Part shown: in pieces, positions 14,101 to 29,100 of the stretch
Layout of the letters: every line of letters begins with the position of its first letter
How positions within the stretch are numbered: position 1 is the first letter of the stretch
DNA from: Crambe crambe
Lineage: Eukaryota; Porifera; Demospongiae; Poecilosclerida; Crambeidae
Direction: 5' to 3'
Assembly: GCA_963924555.1 (NCBI GenBank)
Contig: OZ004583.1
Location: 4,125,501 to 4,189,500, forward strand
Length of the DNA stretch: 64,000 nucleotides
The notes under the pieces: model-generated
The model's database searches: none
The model's input: the letters and a program-made list of their open reading frames with translations, nothing else
Told to the model about the DNA's origin: nothing
Program-made: the position numbers and the translations under genes

Positions 14101-17100
14101 AACTCAAAAGTTGTGATACAATACTTAGCTACTCTTTCTTCGCCATTGTGGCGGGTAAAGGGTTGTTAATTTAATGCAGCTGCTCTTTGTATGCTTGTAG
14201 CATAATGGCTAAATATAAGCTACTTAGAGCCTAGTGAACAAAATAAGCCTCTGTATTGGCCTAAAGGATGGAAACAAGTGACTGCAAAAAATTCTTCTGA
14301 ATAAAAGTTAAGTAGAAAAGAATTTTTTGTGATCATTTATATATGGGTCAAAGCTCAATCATTGTGGTATGCTTGTATATGAGTTGGTAAACAAAACATT
14401 TTTGTACCCCATGCCCAGGCTCTGAGTCTCACAGAGACTGGTCATGGCAGCATCAGCTAGTCTACTGAATGCTGCTATAGATATCATACTATTTCTAAAA
14501 ATAACCATTCCTCAAAGAGTTACTGGTAGCTATAACATGTAGACATGTAGTATTTTTCCCCTGCCTATTCGCTTGTACACCAGGACAGCCGGATATTTCA
14601 GTGTAACTTCCGTGTACTCTAAAATAATCCGTATAACTTCTGTGCAAGTCCGCAATAAATCACATGATGGAAATGGCCTATAGGAAGCTAGGCCTGATCC
14701 ATGGCCAATCCATGTTACAGCCTAAATCACACATGCATGCTATTTCGATATTTGTAGTACTGACTGAGTTACATAAAATGTGCTTAAGCTTCACAATTTA
14801 ATAGTGAGTAGACTGCTATTTCCTGAGCCGGATGTACTTTTAATTTCATACACTAAAGGGACTTTTACTAGACACAAAATGAGCACCGCTAGACCTCTAT
14901 TCAGTCAACTTCAAGATTCCCAGTCATGGATATTTCCCATCTTTAAGTCAGAAAATATATATAATATGACTGCGTGACATTTCTAAAGAGAGAAGGAATT
15001 TTAGCACAAGTTCACGGTTAATATCATCAATTATCAGTAAGGTTTTCTTATCATCTAATACATCTATAATATTTAAACAGTAATTCTTTCTCCTTCTTTA
15101 GATTGCTATGCTGATTGGTAGATGCAACCTATAACATACCCTGCCCATTTTTTAAATACAGGAAGTGATTATCCCAGGTACGTAGTCATCTATTCTACAT
15201 TATAGTAGCAATCAGTACCAATGGAATAAAGTGCATGCATGCATATAATTACATACTGGTAACTTACAGACTTCACAGCCCTCATTCCAAAATCATAATG
15301 ATCTTGCTGTGATAACTGTTCACTGCAAAGCTTGTACATTTGAGTCATTTTACGAGCAAGATTCTTACTAGATTCAAAACCCTCCGAGTATAAAATAACT
15401 TCAGCAATCAGTGCTGCAGTAAATAAATATGTTTATCATTATTTTCTTCTTGAAAAATGTGGATTGACCAACCATAATCAGGAACCATCATAGCAAATGG
15501 TCTAAATAGGGCCTTCAGATTGTCAGGCAATTCCGTTCTTCCAGCATAACCCGGGTTCATGGTAACAAAAGTAGAACAAGTAGGTATCAATTTAATTTCA
15601 CGTCCTTCAAACATGAACAGCTTAGCCTGTAAAATAATAAGGCAGAGTATAAAATTGGTTGGGAAAAGTATTGAAGTACATAGCTACACAAACCTTCTGA
15701 GCTTTAGCATTCCTGATAGTAAGCATTTGCTGAGCTATTACAGAGAGCACTTCAATATCAATACGATTAAATTCATCAAAGCAACACCATGCTCCTGACT
15801 GAGCAAGGCCAGAAAAGAATCTTCCCATCATCTAAATAAATTAATTATTATCACAGTCCTGGAACCTTGCTAGAAGAGTTTATATTGCTACATTCGAACT
15901 TAGCCATAGATCTGGTATATAAGTAGACCAAGACACTAGTTATTTATGAGTAAACTGAATGGGCATAGGGGCAGAGTGAGGGTTTCACTGAACACACTCA
16001 ATTCTTATTTTGATGGGTTAGCAGTATATGGACCAATTATATATGGACCAATTATTACGAGATTATGAACCAAAAAATCCTAGTTACAAAATTCAAAATT
16101 GGTCAGGATCCTTAGCTTCTGAATTTATAAATACAGCTTAAATCTGTACCTATGTCCTCATGAAAAATGTAGTAAGCTAAGGGATTTATAAATCTAAAAG
16201 ATTTTCAATCACCATGGAAACTCAAATCACTATCAGATAGGTAGCTTTACATCTGCATCCCAAGGGTCCCACGATTTTACAGACTATCAGTATGCTCAGG
16301 GAAATTCACACAAGTCTTTAATATTTCATACACACATCATCTTTGTAGCTACCACACTTCCTTATAAATGGATCAGCCAGATTGAGTCATAAAGGACAGA
16401 TTGCATACCTTGAAATCAATTCCCTCTGAACAGTTAAATACTACACATTGAGTGGCAAGAGCTTTAGCTAAATCTTTCACAGTTTCTGTCTTTCCTGTAC
16501 CAGCAGGACCAGCTGGAGCTCCACCAAGATCCAACTGCAACGCTCCCATCAGACATAAATAGCAACGGTCCTACAGATGACCATCCATAAAGTGACTTTG
16601 GCATAATTATTAAACTGCTTTGAAAAAACTTACTGTCAATGGAGTAATGACAAGCCTGGCTGATGCTCCAAGATATTCATAGGTATAGAGGTAGCGAGAA
16701 TTAGACATATGCACAACACAGTTGTCAATATCAGTCTCCCAATAGTATCGTGCATTTTTCAACCACTCAAAGTCATTAGGACCCGATACCTATAATAATA
16801 ATAAATAAAGGAAAAAAATAAAAGTATGGATGATTCAAAAAAGTTCAGAGTGAACTTCAGTCTAGTAACCCCTTACCCATCACCAACTATGAGCTAACTA
16901 TTCCTACTTCACTCCCATGACAGGCCAAGATGAGATATAAAGAGGGAGTGAAGTAAGAATAGTTAGCTCATAGCTGGTGACAGGTAAGGAGTTACTTGAC
17001 TGAAGTTCACTCTCTTGTTACTGAACTTTTTTGAACCATCCCTACTTTCTTTTTTATTTAGAATAATATTTTTTGTTCATCATCTTTTTTGATTATAGGC

Positions 17101-20100
17101 AACTGGATGCTGTGATCTTGCTATCGAAGTTGAAGTTCATGTATTGTAGCTATGGAGGGAGGTTTCATCATAATATTGTATGAGCTGAAATGAATCTGAT
17201 CTGGAAGGACTAATGCTCAGTTTATAAGTTACCATTGACCTAATTTTGTATATAATTAAGGCCTGTCCCTGATATACTGTTGCATCAAGGCTTGATTCAT
17301 AACCAGACTAGTGCCTAGGTTTATGCTCTAAGCATTGAGAGACTAAGAGAAAGCTAATGACAGATTCACTAGTCAGTTGTGGGGTCAATCACGTGTATGG
17401 GGGCGGGGCATAAAATGTCTGCCATGTTGTAGGTTGAAGTTGGAAAATGATGTGCTATTTTTGAACATGTCGAGTTAAAGGTAAAGGATTATAGCGCAGT
17501 TAAAAATTATAGCATTTGAATGAACCATTTCTGAAATAAGTTGTTTAATAATGATGATGATGATGATGAAGAACAACCAGATGAAAACGGCGATTTTATT
17601 TTAGAAGTCGCTGTAAAATAATACTGCTTTATCCTCTGCTCTTCATACTTGAGTCCTAGCATATTGATGGTGTTCTGTCTACAAGTTAGGAGTTGCTGAC
17701 TGTAGGAGGGAAGTATTCTGGCGTTATGAAAGAAAATACTATTAGTCCAATGGGGCGATCCGTGCCATCCCTACTTAGAGAGTACCATCGTACTCTCTGA
17801 TACCAAGTAGAAAAATTAATTTAAAAATTAATAATGTAATGTTACTGCTTTCTAGAGTTTCATTCTTCCCATCTCAGTTTACTACTGTCATAAAAGAGCC
17901 TGAAATTACATGCCATCTTCTCTTTCTCAGCCATTGCTCAGCAAACGCTGGTAGTTCAGTAAGGCCAGCAGAACGGAATGCCATTTAGGCGATCCTTACC
18001 CAATTCATGCATGCCAGGAGATAGTTCTAGAGCTTACAAATATAGCACTAAAGTCAGCCATGAAAGCTTTGTGCACAGAGAGTCGTGTGGAAAAATCACC
18101 AATAATTAAGGTGAGCCTTCCAGCTTATAAACTAAGCTATTATCTGTGCCACCTTCAGTACCTTGTTGCTTGTACCTTATTGGCTCTAGTTGGCATTCTT
18201 CATAGCATAAACTAGTAGCTAGCTAGCTGGATAGATGGAAACCCCACCCCTTGCGCAGCTTATTCATGTGACAACCTTTACTAAATATTCTAGCTAAAAT
18301 TCTACTTGGTATGTGGTTGGCTCTTGTAATAATAAAAATAATTAATACCTTGTTTTGGACCATCTGAGTAACAACATCTCTGGAATGCACATCAAGAGTA
18401 ATCAGAGCTCCAATAATTTTCCGAATTAAACTAGGAAGCTCACCCCGAACTAACTCAGCAAGTTTGTTTAAATTCTGGATCAAACAAGAATTTGACCAAT
18501 CAATGACGTATGTATAAATTGAAACAAACTCACTTGAAAGCATCTGTGTTCAGCACCTTGAACTGCATCCACAACACTCCCATCTGATGTATTCAAGCAT
18601 TCAGTGAGATCTCGACAGAACATAATCTGAGACACAGCTATGACCACCTATACATATTAATTAAATACATTTTGTCCAAAAAAACATATCATTTGTACTG
18701 TATATGCTAGCTTAGACATCTCATACCAAAAAAGTAAAGATTTTTTGCTAAAATGATACTTTTTTTTTGGTTAATTGGGACTGTTACATGTGGCAAAAGC
18801 AAACCAGGCATATATTCATAGATTCAGATAATAGCTATTACTAGAGATGCTCGTATAGCATTAGTTGGGCGAGCAAGCAGCCAGTGGTCATTTCAATGTG
18901 CTCCTCCCTCACTTATGATTATATAGCCCCAACAGTGACTTTCGATATCTAGCTATTCAGGTTGTTAACTGACTTGGTGCATTCCCAGTTAGCATTAGAG
19001 TGTCTTCTCTGAACCCAGGCTACCACTCCTGTTCAGACTCAGTAGCTAGTCTCTCAAATAATGAGCCCTCATATGCTCTAATCTGGCAGCTCTGTGTTCT
19101 GCTGACTCTGCTCTCCTTCTGGCTCTCATTTGCTCTGCTCTTGCAGCATTATCTTCTGCTGACTCTGTACATTCCCTCCTCCTGGCTCTATCTGTCGCAT
19201 TTCTTTGCTAGTCTTGTTTTTCTCTGTTCCTTTGACTCTGTTCCTTTGACTCTGTTCTTCTTCTAGCTCTGTCTCTTTCATTTCTTTCATGAGGTCTCGC
19301 TCTTCTTTGCTGGTCAGTTTCTAGAGGGTGTTCTGGGGCCCTCCTTCGCTTGTTTTCTGGTTCTCTGGGTTCCATAATACTCGCTACAATAGTGTTTCAA
19401 CTTCAAGCTTAACGAAAATGATTGCTTATTATGACGTTGCTTAGTAGCTATTTCATGCGTTCAAAGCATTCAAGGGCTAGGGCGCATGCGCATTTTGAGT
19501 GACGTACGTTACATATAAATATCGCGAATTTCCATTTTGACCAATTAGTGTGGGGCTTCGCTCGCTCGCCAATAAAAAAATGAGACTTTTGTGCATACAT
19601 ACATGATTAGTAAGATAATAGCGACTACTGTATGCCGTTATAAAAAGATTGACACACACACCTGGCTAGGATGGTGAGTAGCCCATTCATGCCTTGGCTT
19701 AGTATCAAAGTCTGCAAGAGATGCTTTTGTTAGCCTCTTCAAGGAAACCATCATAGATTCTTCCACTAATCCTAGCCAGTTTTCAACATTGCCACGAGCT
19801 TTTACTTGCTGCATGATATCAATATACACAATCAATCATGTTAGTACATACCAGTGATTCATAGTTACTGCACCTTCAGGAGTGGAACACATTCCTTTTC
19901 AGGAGAAATCATTGCCAAAATGTCATTAGTAAATGATGGAGGAGTACCCGGTTCCGTTGAAGAAACTGTACCAAATTCCAACCTAGGAGAAAATAATACA
20001 CTTTAGCACTAATCTCTAGTAGAAACTTTAAGGTGCAGGGTTGACTAGCACAAATAATCTTATCGCTGGTTAGCTTTGGTTATAGCTCGATCAGGATCCA

Positions 20101-23100
20101 GGTTGAGCATCCTGGTATATAGTACTCAGCCAGAATTTAGTTTTGTATGGTCTCACTGGCACTGTTAGAAAATATCACTATTTAAAAACAGCCTCTTCCT
20201 GTTATATTTAGAGCACTAGATTATGATTGACCATAAAATAAAACATTAGAGTCACATTCTACTGAAACTGGCTATACTGTTGCACATAGCCAGACATCAC
20301 ACATTATAGCAACCACATAGCAATATACCAAGTGACTGCTTCAGAACAGTGCACTTCATCTGCAATATAATGCCAATGAAAATAGCAAGAAGTAAAAGAC
20401 TGTCATGAGTTTTGAGAGAGCATGAACTTGTTCTAGATTAATCAATTAAACACTATCTACATAATTATATTAAAATGAGTTTGCTAGCTAGAGCCTTCAC
20501 ACTGAAGTTTCGTGCAAGTATGGAGAAGCCTCAGTTCCAGTACACTCCTACTTACTATACCAGGGACTCCTCATGATGTAAATATAGTTTATAGATAGAA
20601 TGTGCACTCTGTATGTATCAAATAAAATATCTGGAGGCCTTATAAATCTTGCACCCATGCTTTCTTATTAAATCATACCTTGCAATAGCATCAAAGCACT
20701 TTCGGAGGTGAGGTTGAACTGCTTGGGGATTTCTTGTTTGAGATAATATTTCCAAAAGTTCATCGTTAGATAAGAAGTAAAATCTGGGGAAAATTAATCG
20801 CTTAGATTCAAGATAGTCTTCTAAGCACTTTTGTATCTGCTCCAAAAGAGAATTATTTTTCTTAAAGGCCTCCAGCAGACCTATATATAAATACATAATA
20901 AAATACATGGCTGGAGGGGAAGGGGTGGGGAGTAGGCAAGCAATCAAGAGAAATAATAAATAAAGCAACACATAACAATATTCTTTTAATCACCTGGTCG
21001 AGTACCAGAGCGAATACAGTTTGGAAGTTTATGAACCAGCCTCATAATTTCTTTCCAAGACTTATCAACCTGTGTGAACATTTTGGCTTCGTTTGGAAGC
21101 TGCCTTTGAATGTCTGGAGCACCAAAAATGCTCTCCAGATACAACCAATTTCTCTGACATTCTAACCACTCATCCTACAGAAATAATACATTCCAAGAGT
21201 AATAATCTAAAATAGTTAGAAGTGCTACATTACCAGAGTTTCTGAAAATAGGGAGAGTTGCCTGCTCCATTCTTCTACTTTTGGTTTGATGGGTCCAACA
21301 TGCCTAGAACCAGCAATAGTAGAAATATTCACTTGACTATCATCCAGAAGAACTTGAATATCATCTGTTCCTCCAAGTATGAATACATCTTTAGAGTCTC
21401 GATGAGCAAGCACAGTGAATTCTGTTGACTTCCATGAATCTTCAACCTGTATGCATCATCAGTTATTAATATAGCAGGTGCACTTGGGATTCAGTTTACA
21501 ATAAGAGCACACAGCTAGGGAATGAAATTCAATTGTGGAGAATGAAAAATAAATTCTGTATTTTTTCTTAACCTTGTCATATGGGTACATGGGTTCAAAA
21601 AATGAAAATAGATCCTTCCATGATACAACTTCATCCTGTATTCCTTTACTTTTTTTATACAGTCACCCTTATATACATCACTTGATAAGTCATGGTGCTT
21701 AAAATGACTGATTGCCCTTCTAATATTGTTTTGCTCAAGTCTCATACTGTGTTTTGGCATTAGCTATTTTGTGATGGCCATTTAAAGAAGTATAATACAT
21801 TTTTTGGTCATGATAGCAAGTCAGTGTTTATGCTATTGTTAACGGGGAGAGAATTTACATCATCTTTCTACTTGATACTTGACCAGGCCGAGGTAAGTCA
21901 TAATCAGATGTAAGATTAGGATATAAGTATGCTGTTAATTCACAGGTGCAAGACCGTACAGTCATGTGATTGACCTTCTTATACTTGTGCCCTTAGTTTA
22001 CCGATGTACATACAATAGTTTTCTTTGAATTTCCTATGTGTAAGCTAGTTGAAAGTTAAATGATCACTGAGATCAGCTAATTACCTTAATTACCTGCTGC
22101 CTCTAGTATTTAGTTATCTTGTTCCTATTATGTAATCAATTTCTGTAGGATCTATCATGCCCAGGGGATCCCCTTGGAAGAGACTCAAGATAGCTTTGGA
22201 TACATGACAGAACTAACATGGTAATTTTCAATTCATTGTAGGCTAGGCGTTTAATTTTTGAGGAGTATGATTTTCGCGGATTAAACTCCGCAAATGCCTT
22301 ATGATGTTGCTATACTGTTGCTATTTCTCTAGAACTGACAAGTCAGAAATCTTAGGTACATGTCTTACTAGTCTAACTACTGTCATCTTTCATAACTGCT
22401 GCTGATCTAGTTCTCTCACGCATGCTTGGGCTCCACTAGCCTCATACCCACTATGCCTATTAACCTCGATTCATTGATTCTTTTGTGCAAGTTTCAGCTG
22501 TTGATAGCGATGGTAGAGATACAGTAGCAGCAGCTAGCTACATGCACTGTAGCAAGGGGGTGTAGTTATTAGCGCACTCATACCATCAATGCAATTGCGA
22601 AAGTTATTACGAAAGTTGAGCACTATATACAGCAGCTGGTAGAGAACTACAGATACATTATGCATCTCTAAGTAATTGAAAGTTCAAGTAGTTAGACTAT
22701 GGAATGTGAGTAGCATTTTAAAAAAGAAGAAGTAAACTACTAACTTAGTTGATGGGACATGGACCTGCCCGAGATATTGTAGCTTGTATAACCATTATAA
22801 CTAGCATGGGTTTTAGCCATTAAATTTCTAATTTGCTACAAGGTCTGGTTCATAAACTTCTACATGAAGTTTTAGTAACTCCTGTCCATGGATTATGTAT
22901 TAAGTCTATGGGGCATGCTGGGTCAACCCTACATAGAGAGTCTCTGATATTATGCTCACCTTCTTTAAAATTGCTTCAAGTGATGCTTCAGATGAAGCCT
23001 GTCCAGAAATTTCTTGGATACCTTCAGCATACTTCAAAATTTCAAGCTCTTGTAGCAAAGTGAGAGTAAGGGGCACATCTGGATCAAATTTATGCTGAAT

Positions 23101-26100
23101 CACTTCTTCAATGAGGTTCCAGTGTCTTGATTTAAGGGAAGGATTACGCAGATCAGTTGTCACAGGTAACTACATGAGCAAACAGATATGATCCTCACTA
23201 TACAATTCGAACATACAATATAATTACCATATCTTTCATTGCTTCAACTTTGGACTTCAGTGATGGTATGACACCATTTGGAGGAAGACCCTTTTCTAAC
23301 TGGTAAACAGATTTAGAATACTTTACAACTTGAGCACTGAGTGTATCAGGCTGCAATTCATCAAATTTTGTCTACAGAAACAAGAAAATAATATTTTGGA
23401 TAATAATAATGTGTCAACTGTTACAGCATACTAGATTGACAGTTAACTCTTATTAGATTATGCCATTATAAAAGACTGTTTTTTTTGTTCTCGTTTTTTA
23501 GGGCCAATCGCATGCCAAATGGAGGACGAGGGTTCTTCAATTCTTCTATGAGTGGGGTAGGTGTTGGTATTTCTATTAGTTTACTGCAACTTGCTTGACT
23601 AATTAGCACAAAAAAAAAAGAAGATCATCCTGTGGGTCAAAGTTGACCAAAGTTTGCACATGCTTATGTAAATCAACACCATTTAACATGTGCATGCGTG
23701 AAGATCCAGAGGAATCGTGGCAACTCTCTCACCTTTGCACTTATATATTAGGCACGCGCACAATGTACAGCTGGTTTTCCTTAGCAGCAGCCTTTCCTAG
23801 ATCCTAGCACTCAAGTTCAGCTAGCAACTAGCTTACCTGTTTCAGCCTGAATTTAAGAGAAATGACCACGGAACCATCCATATTCCTTCTGGTTGACACA
23901 GAGCTGTTGGTGCCCCCCTCGCCTCAGCCATGACCATGACCTCAACCACCACAACCACAACTTTCTCCATTACCACTTTAAAGCAGTGCATTGCCTTTTA
24001 TGCCCAGCTTTGAGCCTCTTTCGGCAGTTATCCGGCCCAGGATAACAATGCCTAAAATGCCCATTTACTTGTTCCCTACCCTGCTTTAAAAGCAGCATCG
24101 CCTGCTTATATTATTGCCCTTAGCTTTGCCACTGCCTTTCCCCAGCCTCCCCATCTCTCACTGACTCTCATGCAAGTTGCCCAGCCCGCCTCCTGTACCT
24201 AACTAACTAATACCCAGCCCCATAACCTCCTTTCTTCCAGCCATCAATTCCATCACTTCATCTTTGCTTGTTTCAGCTCTCAACCTGCCTACCTTCACTC
24301 CCAGCCTCGCTGAACCCACCTTAGTGCCACCAATTCTACCACCGACAGTGCTATCATTGTGACATCCGGAGGTACTAACATCAGTGCCAACCCTCAATTT
24401 CCTTACACAGCTGCCCCCCATTGCCCAAAAAGCTCATGCACAGCATATTGGGCTTGCAATATGTTGACTTAGCAGATCTGCTTCCCAAGCAGCTTCGTCT
24501 CTCGGCCCCAGCCAGCTCAACCAGCATCATAATAATGCCAGAGTCTCACATCACCATAAGAACCACCAGACACCCAACATTGCAACATGGGTTCAGGTGT
24601 ATAGCACCTATATGCTCACTCTGGCTCTTACAGAACTGATTACGTATCAGCTGCTGATTATTCAGCATAGTCAAAAGTTTGAATACCCAGCATGGCTCAG
24701 CAATGTCAAATGTGCTGAGGGATCGTATGAAGATACATCTTGTATAGTTACTTCTCTGAACAGAGGAACCCCCCCCCCCCCAAAAAACAACAACAACAAC
24801 AACATAATATTGTCAAAATATGTGGGATTCTGTAGCAGCACCTTACTAGTAGCTGTGGTGTTACTGGGAGACGGGGTCTTGAGGGCTGATTTTTCTTTGC
24901 TTCCTCGGACTTGATTACTCGCAGAACATAGTGAAGTCTTGGTGCAGGTCTCCGATGAAGGGATCTGGGAGCGAGCATGAGATTTGAGCAAAGCGGATAC
25001 CAAACAAGTAGCACTTGACCATCTGATGTCGGAGGTTCTGTTTTCCAATGAATGCAGTGAAGTGGCAGAGAGTTGGCTCATTTGTTGGAAACTGCTTGAG
25101 GCTGTAGTGTGAGCAAAACTTGTACCTACGGTAGCTGGTGGCATAGGAACACAATGTGTTCCTGGCAAAAGAAATGCTACCCATTATCTTCTCTTGTGTA
25201 CTCTGGGGTTCCCAATGGGTCAGTTCTATGTTACTGTGATAATGAGGATGTGGTCCATATCATAAATTCTGGTATTTGCCATGATCCCACAGTAATGGGC
25301 TCAATGTGCTGCCTTTATTTTAATAGCAGCAAGGGGGGCGCTCTCCTCACTGAGGATAAAAAACAGCAGTTTGCCACATATGTCCGATATGGGTTGAATA
25401 GTGATGCATCTGCATCTTGCATCGACAGGACTCGAAGAAAACAAGCATGCTGGGCATAGTTTGACAGTTTCAGGTGACAATTCATTCTCCACAATCTTTA
25501 TCGTATTGTCAAGCACTGTGCTGAAACATGGACACTATCAATGATTTATCAGGAAATTAAGTATATGGTCGACTGAATCTAATTGTTAAGCCCGTGCAGG
25601 TATATAACTGTGATGAAACCAGTGTAAGTATCCTTCACAGCCAGGCAAGGTTATGACTGAGCGTGTATGCCTTAACTTCAGCAGAGAAGGGAAGAAGACA
25701 TAATAGTGCTGTCATGTGTATGTTCTGCCTGTTATATATGCAGTAGCATAATTCACCAGCTAAATTTTTTCCTGCTGTTTCCTCCACAGAAGAGTTCATA
25801 CACTGGTTAGTATCTACACTAATAGAATTACTTCTGTGTGATAGAGCTCCATTTTCAGACTAAAAAACACTTGCTTAATTACATGCTTGGTGGCTTCATG
25901 ATATTCATGTGCTGCCATGGAATAAAACCACATGTAAGAGCAAACTATGTCCCAGCTAACTAAATATTCCTGGAAGGGATCATTGAATGAGCTACATGTG
26001 GCATATGCTCATATGGTAAAGGATCGCCAATATGTGGGGTAGTACAATTTCTGATCTGATAAGCAGTCCAAAATAAATTAATAGCATAAAGAAAGATAAA

Positions 26101-29100
26101 GTTGCTTTAGAGATCCATAGTGCCGGTGAAGTGCTGAGGTACTCAGGGAAGAAACGTGCTTTGATTATTTATTTACATTACATTCATTACATTATATTAC
26201 ATTACACTACTACATTACACTACATTACTACTTGGTATGCGTACAACAGCTGTCCTATTATATAACCTAACCTTCATCCAAATATCAAAATCAGCTTCCC
26301 ACTCTTTTTGTGTAAGCCATAATGACTGCCTGAGCTTTACTTCAGCATGAGTTTCTTCCAAAACTTCAAATCGTGTTACTTCAACCTGTATAATATTAAA
26401 ATAACTCTCAGTGAAAAATTCAATCAAATGAAGCCCAATATCTGTTATCTGTCAGAGGAGGGGACATATGGATTTCACTGGAAAGTATACATGTCATGTC
26501 ATAATATGCCATTCATTCATTAATTTTGGTTTATTTATTAATCTTAACTGAGCAATTATAGATTTCATACCCCATGTGAATTAATAAGGTACCTTGAAAT
26601 TATACTTACTGTGTGATGGTCATGACTCGAAACTAAATAATCCCTCACAAAATTAATGCAAATTCTGCTACAAAATTAAACTTTTCTCCCCAGGCAAATT
26701 GAGGCCAAAAATTTCTTTCTTCTAGGCTGTGTTCCTGAACTCATATTATATGACCCTCTCAGGTTATATCCTATTGCTTAAAAAAATCCTCAGAGACTCT
26801 AGCTCATGTGTGTTATGAAAATAGCAACTAGTGCACACACAGGATTGGGAAACTAGTACTATTATTAATTGCTGCTTTAGAATTGATCACTGATAATAAT
26901 TCAAAACATTTCTTACCTTAAAATCTTTTTGATACGATTTGTATTGGAATGCCTTCTCTTGGAGAGTATTCAACTTAGAGAGTAATTCCCCAACAAAATG
27001 TAAGACACTCTCTCTGTCTGAGGTGGGGTCCAAGACCATAGGTTTCTGTTATCAGGAACTATTACATTCATTAATATATATGGGTAAATGCTACTAACCT
27101 GAGCATCGTTTTTTATATCTTTGACTTCATGACCAAGTTCGTTTATATCCTTGTCAAGGTGGCGGCAGAATCTATTTATGTATCGTTCTCTGTTGCTCAG
27201 AGCTTTATCCACAGCAGTCCGCAAACGATTTACTTCTGGTCGTAGGCTCTACATCAAAGTTACAGTTAAATGAAATGACAGTGCCAAAAATTAATGATCC
27301 TACAGTGATATTTTGAGCTAGGAGAATCTACAGCCAATATGCATAGTAATAAACTTTTAGTATAACTTGTATGTACCTGATACACAGCAAGGTCTTCAGG
27401 ATTAACTGGAACTTGATACTGTTCGATAAGTTCATAAAGATCCTTAACAATATCTGCATCTGTCTCAATACTGTCAATTTTATCTTGAATCTCATCCATA
27501 AACCTAAAATAAATAATAGTTCTTATAATCTACACTGCAGTTAGGGCCAGAAAAAGTATAATTATACCCAATTCATGCTTATAATCACGATGACGTAGAA
27601 CTAGGGTATATATTCAGCATGGATCATGAATGAGTATTCCATTCTGCTTTTTCCTTATACAGATAGCTATTAGTGCATTAATGATTGGTAACAATTATAT
27701 TCATATATGCAACTGATCTCAGTCAACAGAACTCATGCTTTGGCTGAAAGAGTTTACTACTCCTGCAGCTATTTTGAACTATTATCAGTCTACATAATTA
27801 TGGATGATAAAAACAGACACATAAATTGAATCAATTATAGTTATTCAGAAACAGATAATTTAGTGAGGCTAGCAGGACACCATTTTCTTACATTGATGTA
27901 CGTAGATTGATGTTGTGCAATTTGAACTTTAACCCTAGTCAACTATGAAAGCTTTGTGCATGGAGAATCCAACAGCTGAGTCGTGTCACTAGAACTGAGG
28001 CATTCCACAGTTATGCAGGCATTTCACAGTTATGCATGCATTCAGAAACCATCAAATAGCAAGATTCAGAATACTAGCTATGTGAGAAAATGTAGAAAAT
28101 TGCAAGCTCAGGCATGTTCTTAAAGCACTGAAGATCTTCAGCCAGCCAAGAAAGCCAAGAGAGTTTAGAGGGCCTGTGAAGAGATAATTATGATGAAAGT
28201 GATAGTGATAGTCAGTGTACAGTTGGGAAGAGGAAGAAGAGCACCAAGAGCATCCAAAGGGAATATGAGAGGGAGGAGGAGGAACTACATCGGGTCGAAG
28301 AAGGAAGAACCTTGAACCAAGGCATGTTGTATATTGACAAGCTAAACTGAGCATATAACGCTGTACTGCAGTACTGTGTTGAATTTCACTCCAACTAACA
28401 CGCCCCTTTGTGTATTTCCAAGCAACCAAACTTGGATAGCATAATTTAAAATGCATTTGTGGTATTTTTCTATAGAGAAGAAGAGTTTCAATGGTCTGTT
28501 ACTTCACCAGTGGAATCAACAGTGAGCCCCCCAGCTGCAAGTCATTGCATTTACAGCTAACTCAAAAAGGACCCACTGAATGTATTAAAGAAGCAAACCT
28601 TCAGCTTTTACTTATGAATGCAAATCTATACTACATCAAACGAAACTATTTGCCGCAAAAAAAGTTGATTTCTCAAGCTCCATGGAGGAGCTGAAGGCTT
28701 TCTGTGCCACAATGAATGTGGCTATAGGTCTTCTAAAGTTATCTCAAATTAGTGACCATTGGAGTAAGAATAAAGTTTTATCGACTCCCTGGTTCTTCGT
28801 GTATGTAAATCGTTCAACCAAGTATGGAGAAGTGGGATACTATCCTCTGTTCAAGTTAGACCTTACATTTTGCTCTTTTTCCAGCATACTACTTCCCTTC
28901 TCAACACCTCAGTATAGATGAAATGATGATCAGTACCCGCTGTAGAGTAGCCTTCCTCCAGAAACCAACAAGTTTGGAATTTAATTCTGAAGCAAAAATG
29001 GGGATATGTTCTTGTTTTTCAGGTACACACAGGAGCAGAGACTTCTAAAAAAGGTCTTGGATATAGAGTTGTAATGGATCTCATACGGCTCTATGAAGGA

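Larger units (their letters stand above)
23372..26271. mobile_element. Dynein intron 17 filled with a DIRS-like retroelement relic
   Basis: Three coding remnants are visible. Plus strand about 24421-24720: gag-like text ([20 protein letters not shown], then [10 protein letters not shown]). Minus strand about 24900-25184: tyrosine-recombinase N-terminal domain ([20 protein letters not shown]). Plus strand about 25190-25460: RNase H text ([16 protein letters not shown]). Together these suit a DIRS/Ngaro-type element, which combines RT-RNase H with a tyrosine recombinase. Stops, a poly-C/(CAA)n run at 24766-24800 and opposite strands of adjoining parts show rearrangement. Short ttacattacattac repeats occur at 26170-26227. 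Confidence 0.6.

Noticed and set aside
24671-25168. 165-codon minus-strand reading frame as a host gene
   Set aside because: It overlaps the recombinase relic in another frame, crosses poly-C/(CAA)n, and has low-complexity Ser/Thr content.
27930-27945. piggyBac terminal repeat (TTAACCCTAG)
   Set aside because: The downstream bases belong to the dispersed catgaaagctttg repeat, and the candidate partner near 29798 (tctagcgttaa) matches poorly.
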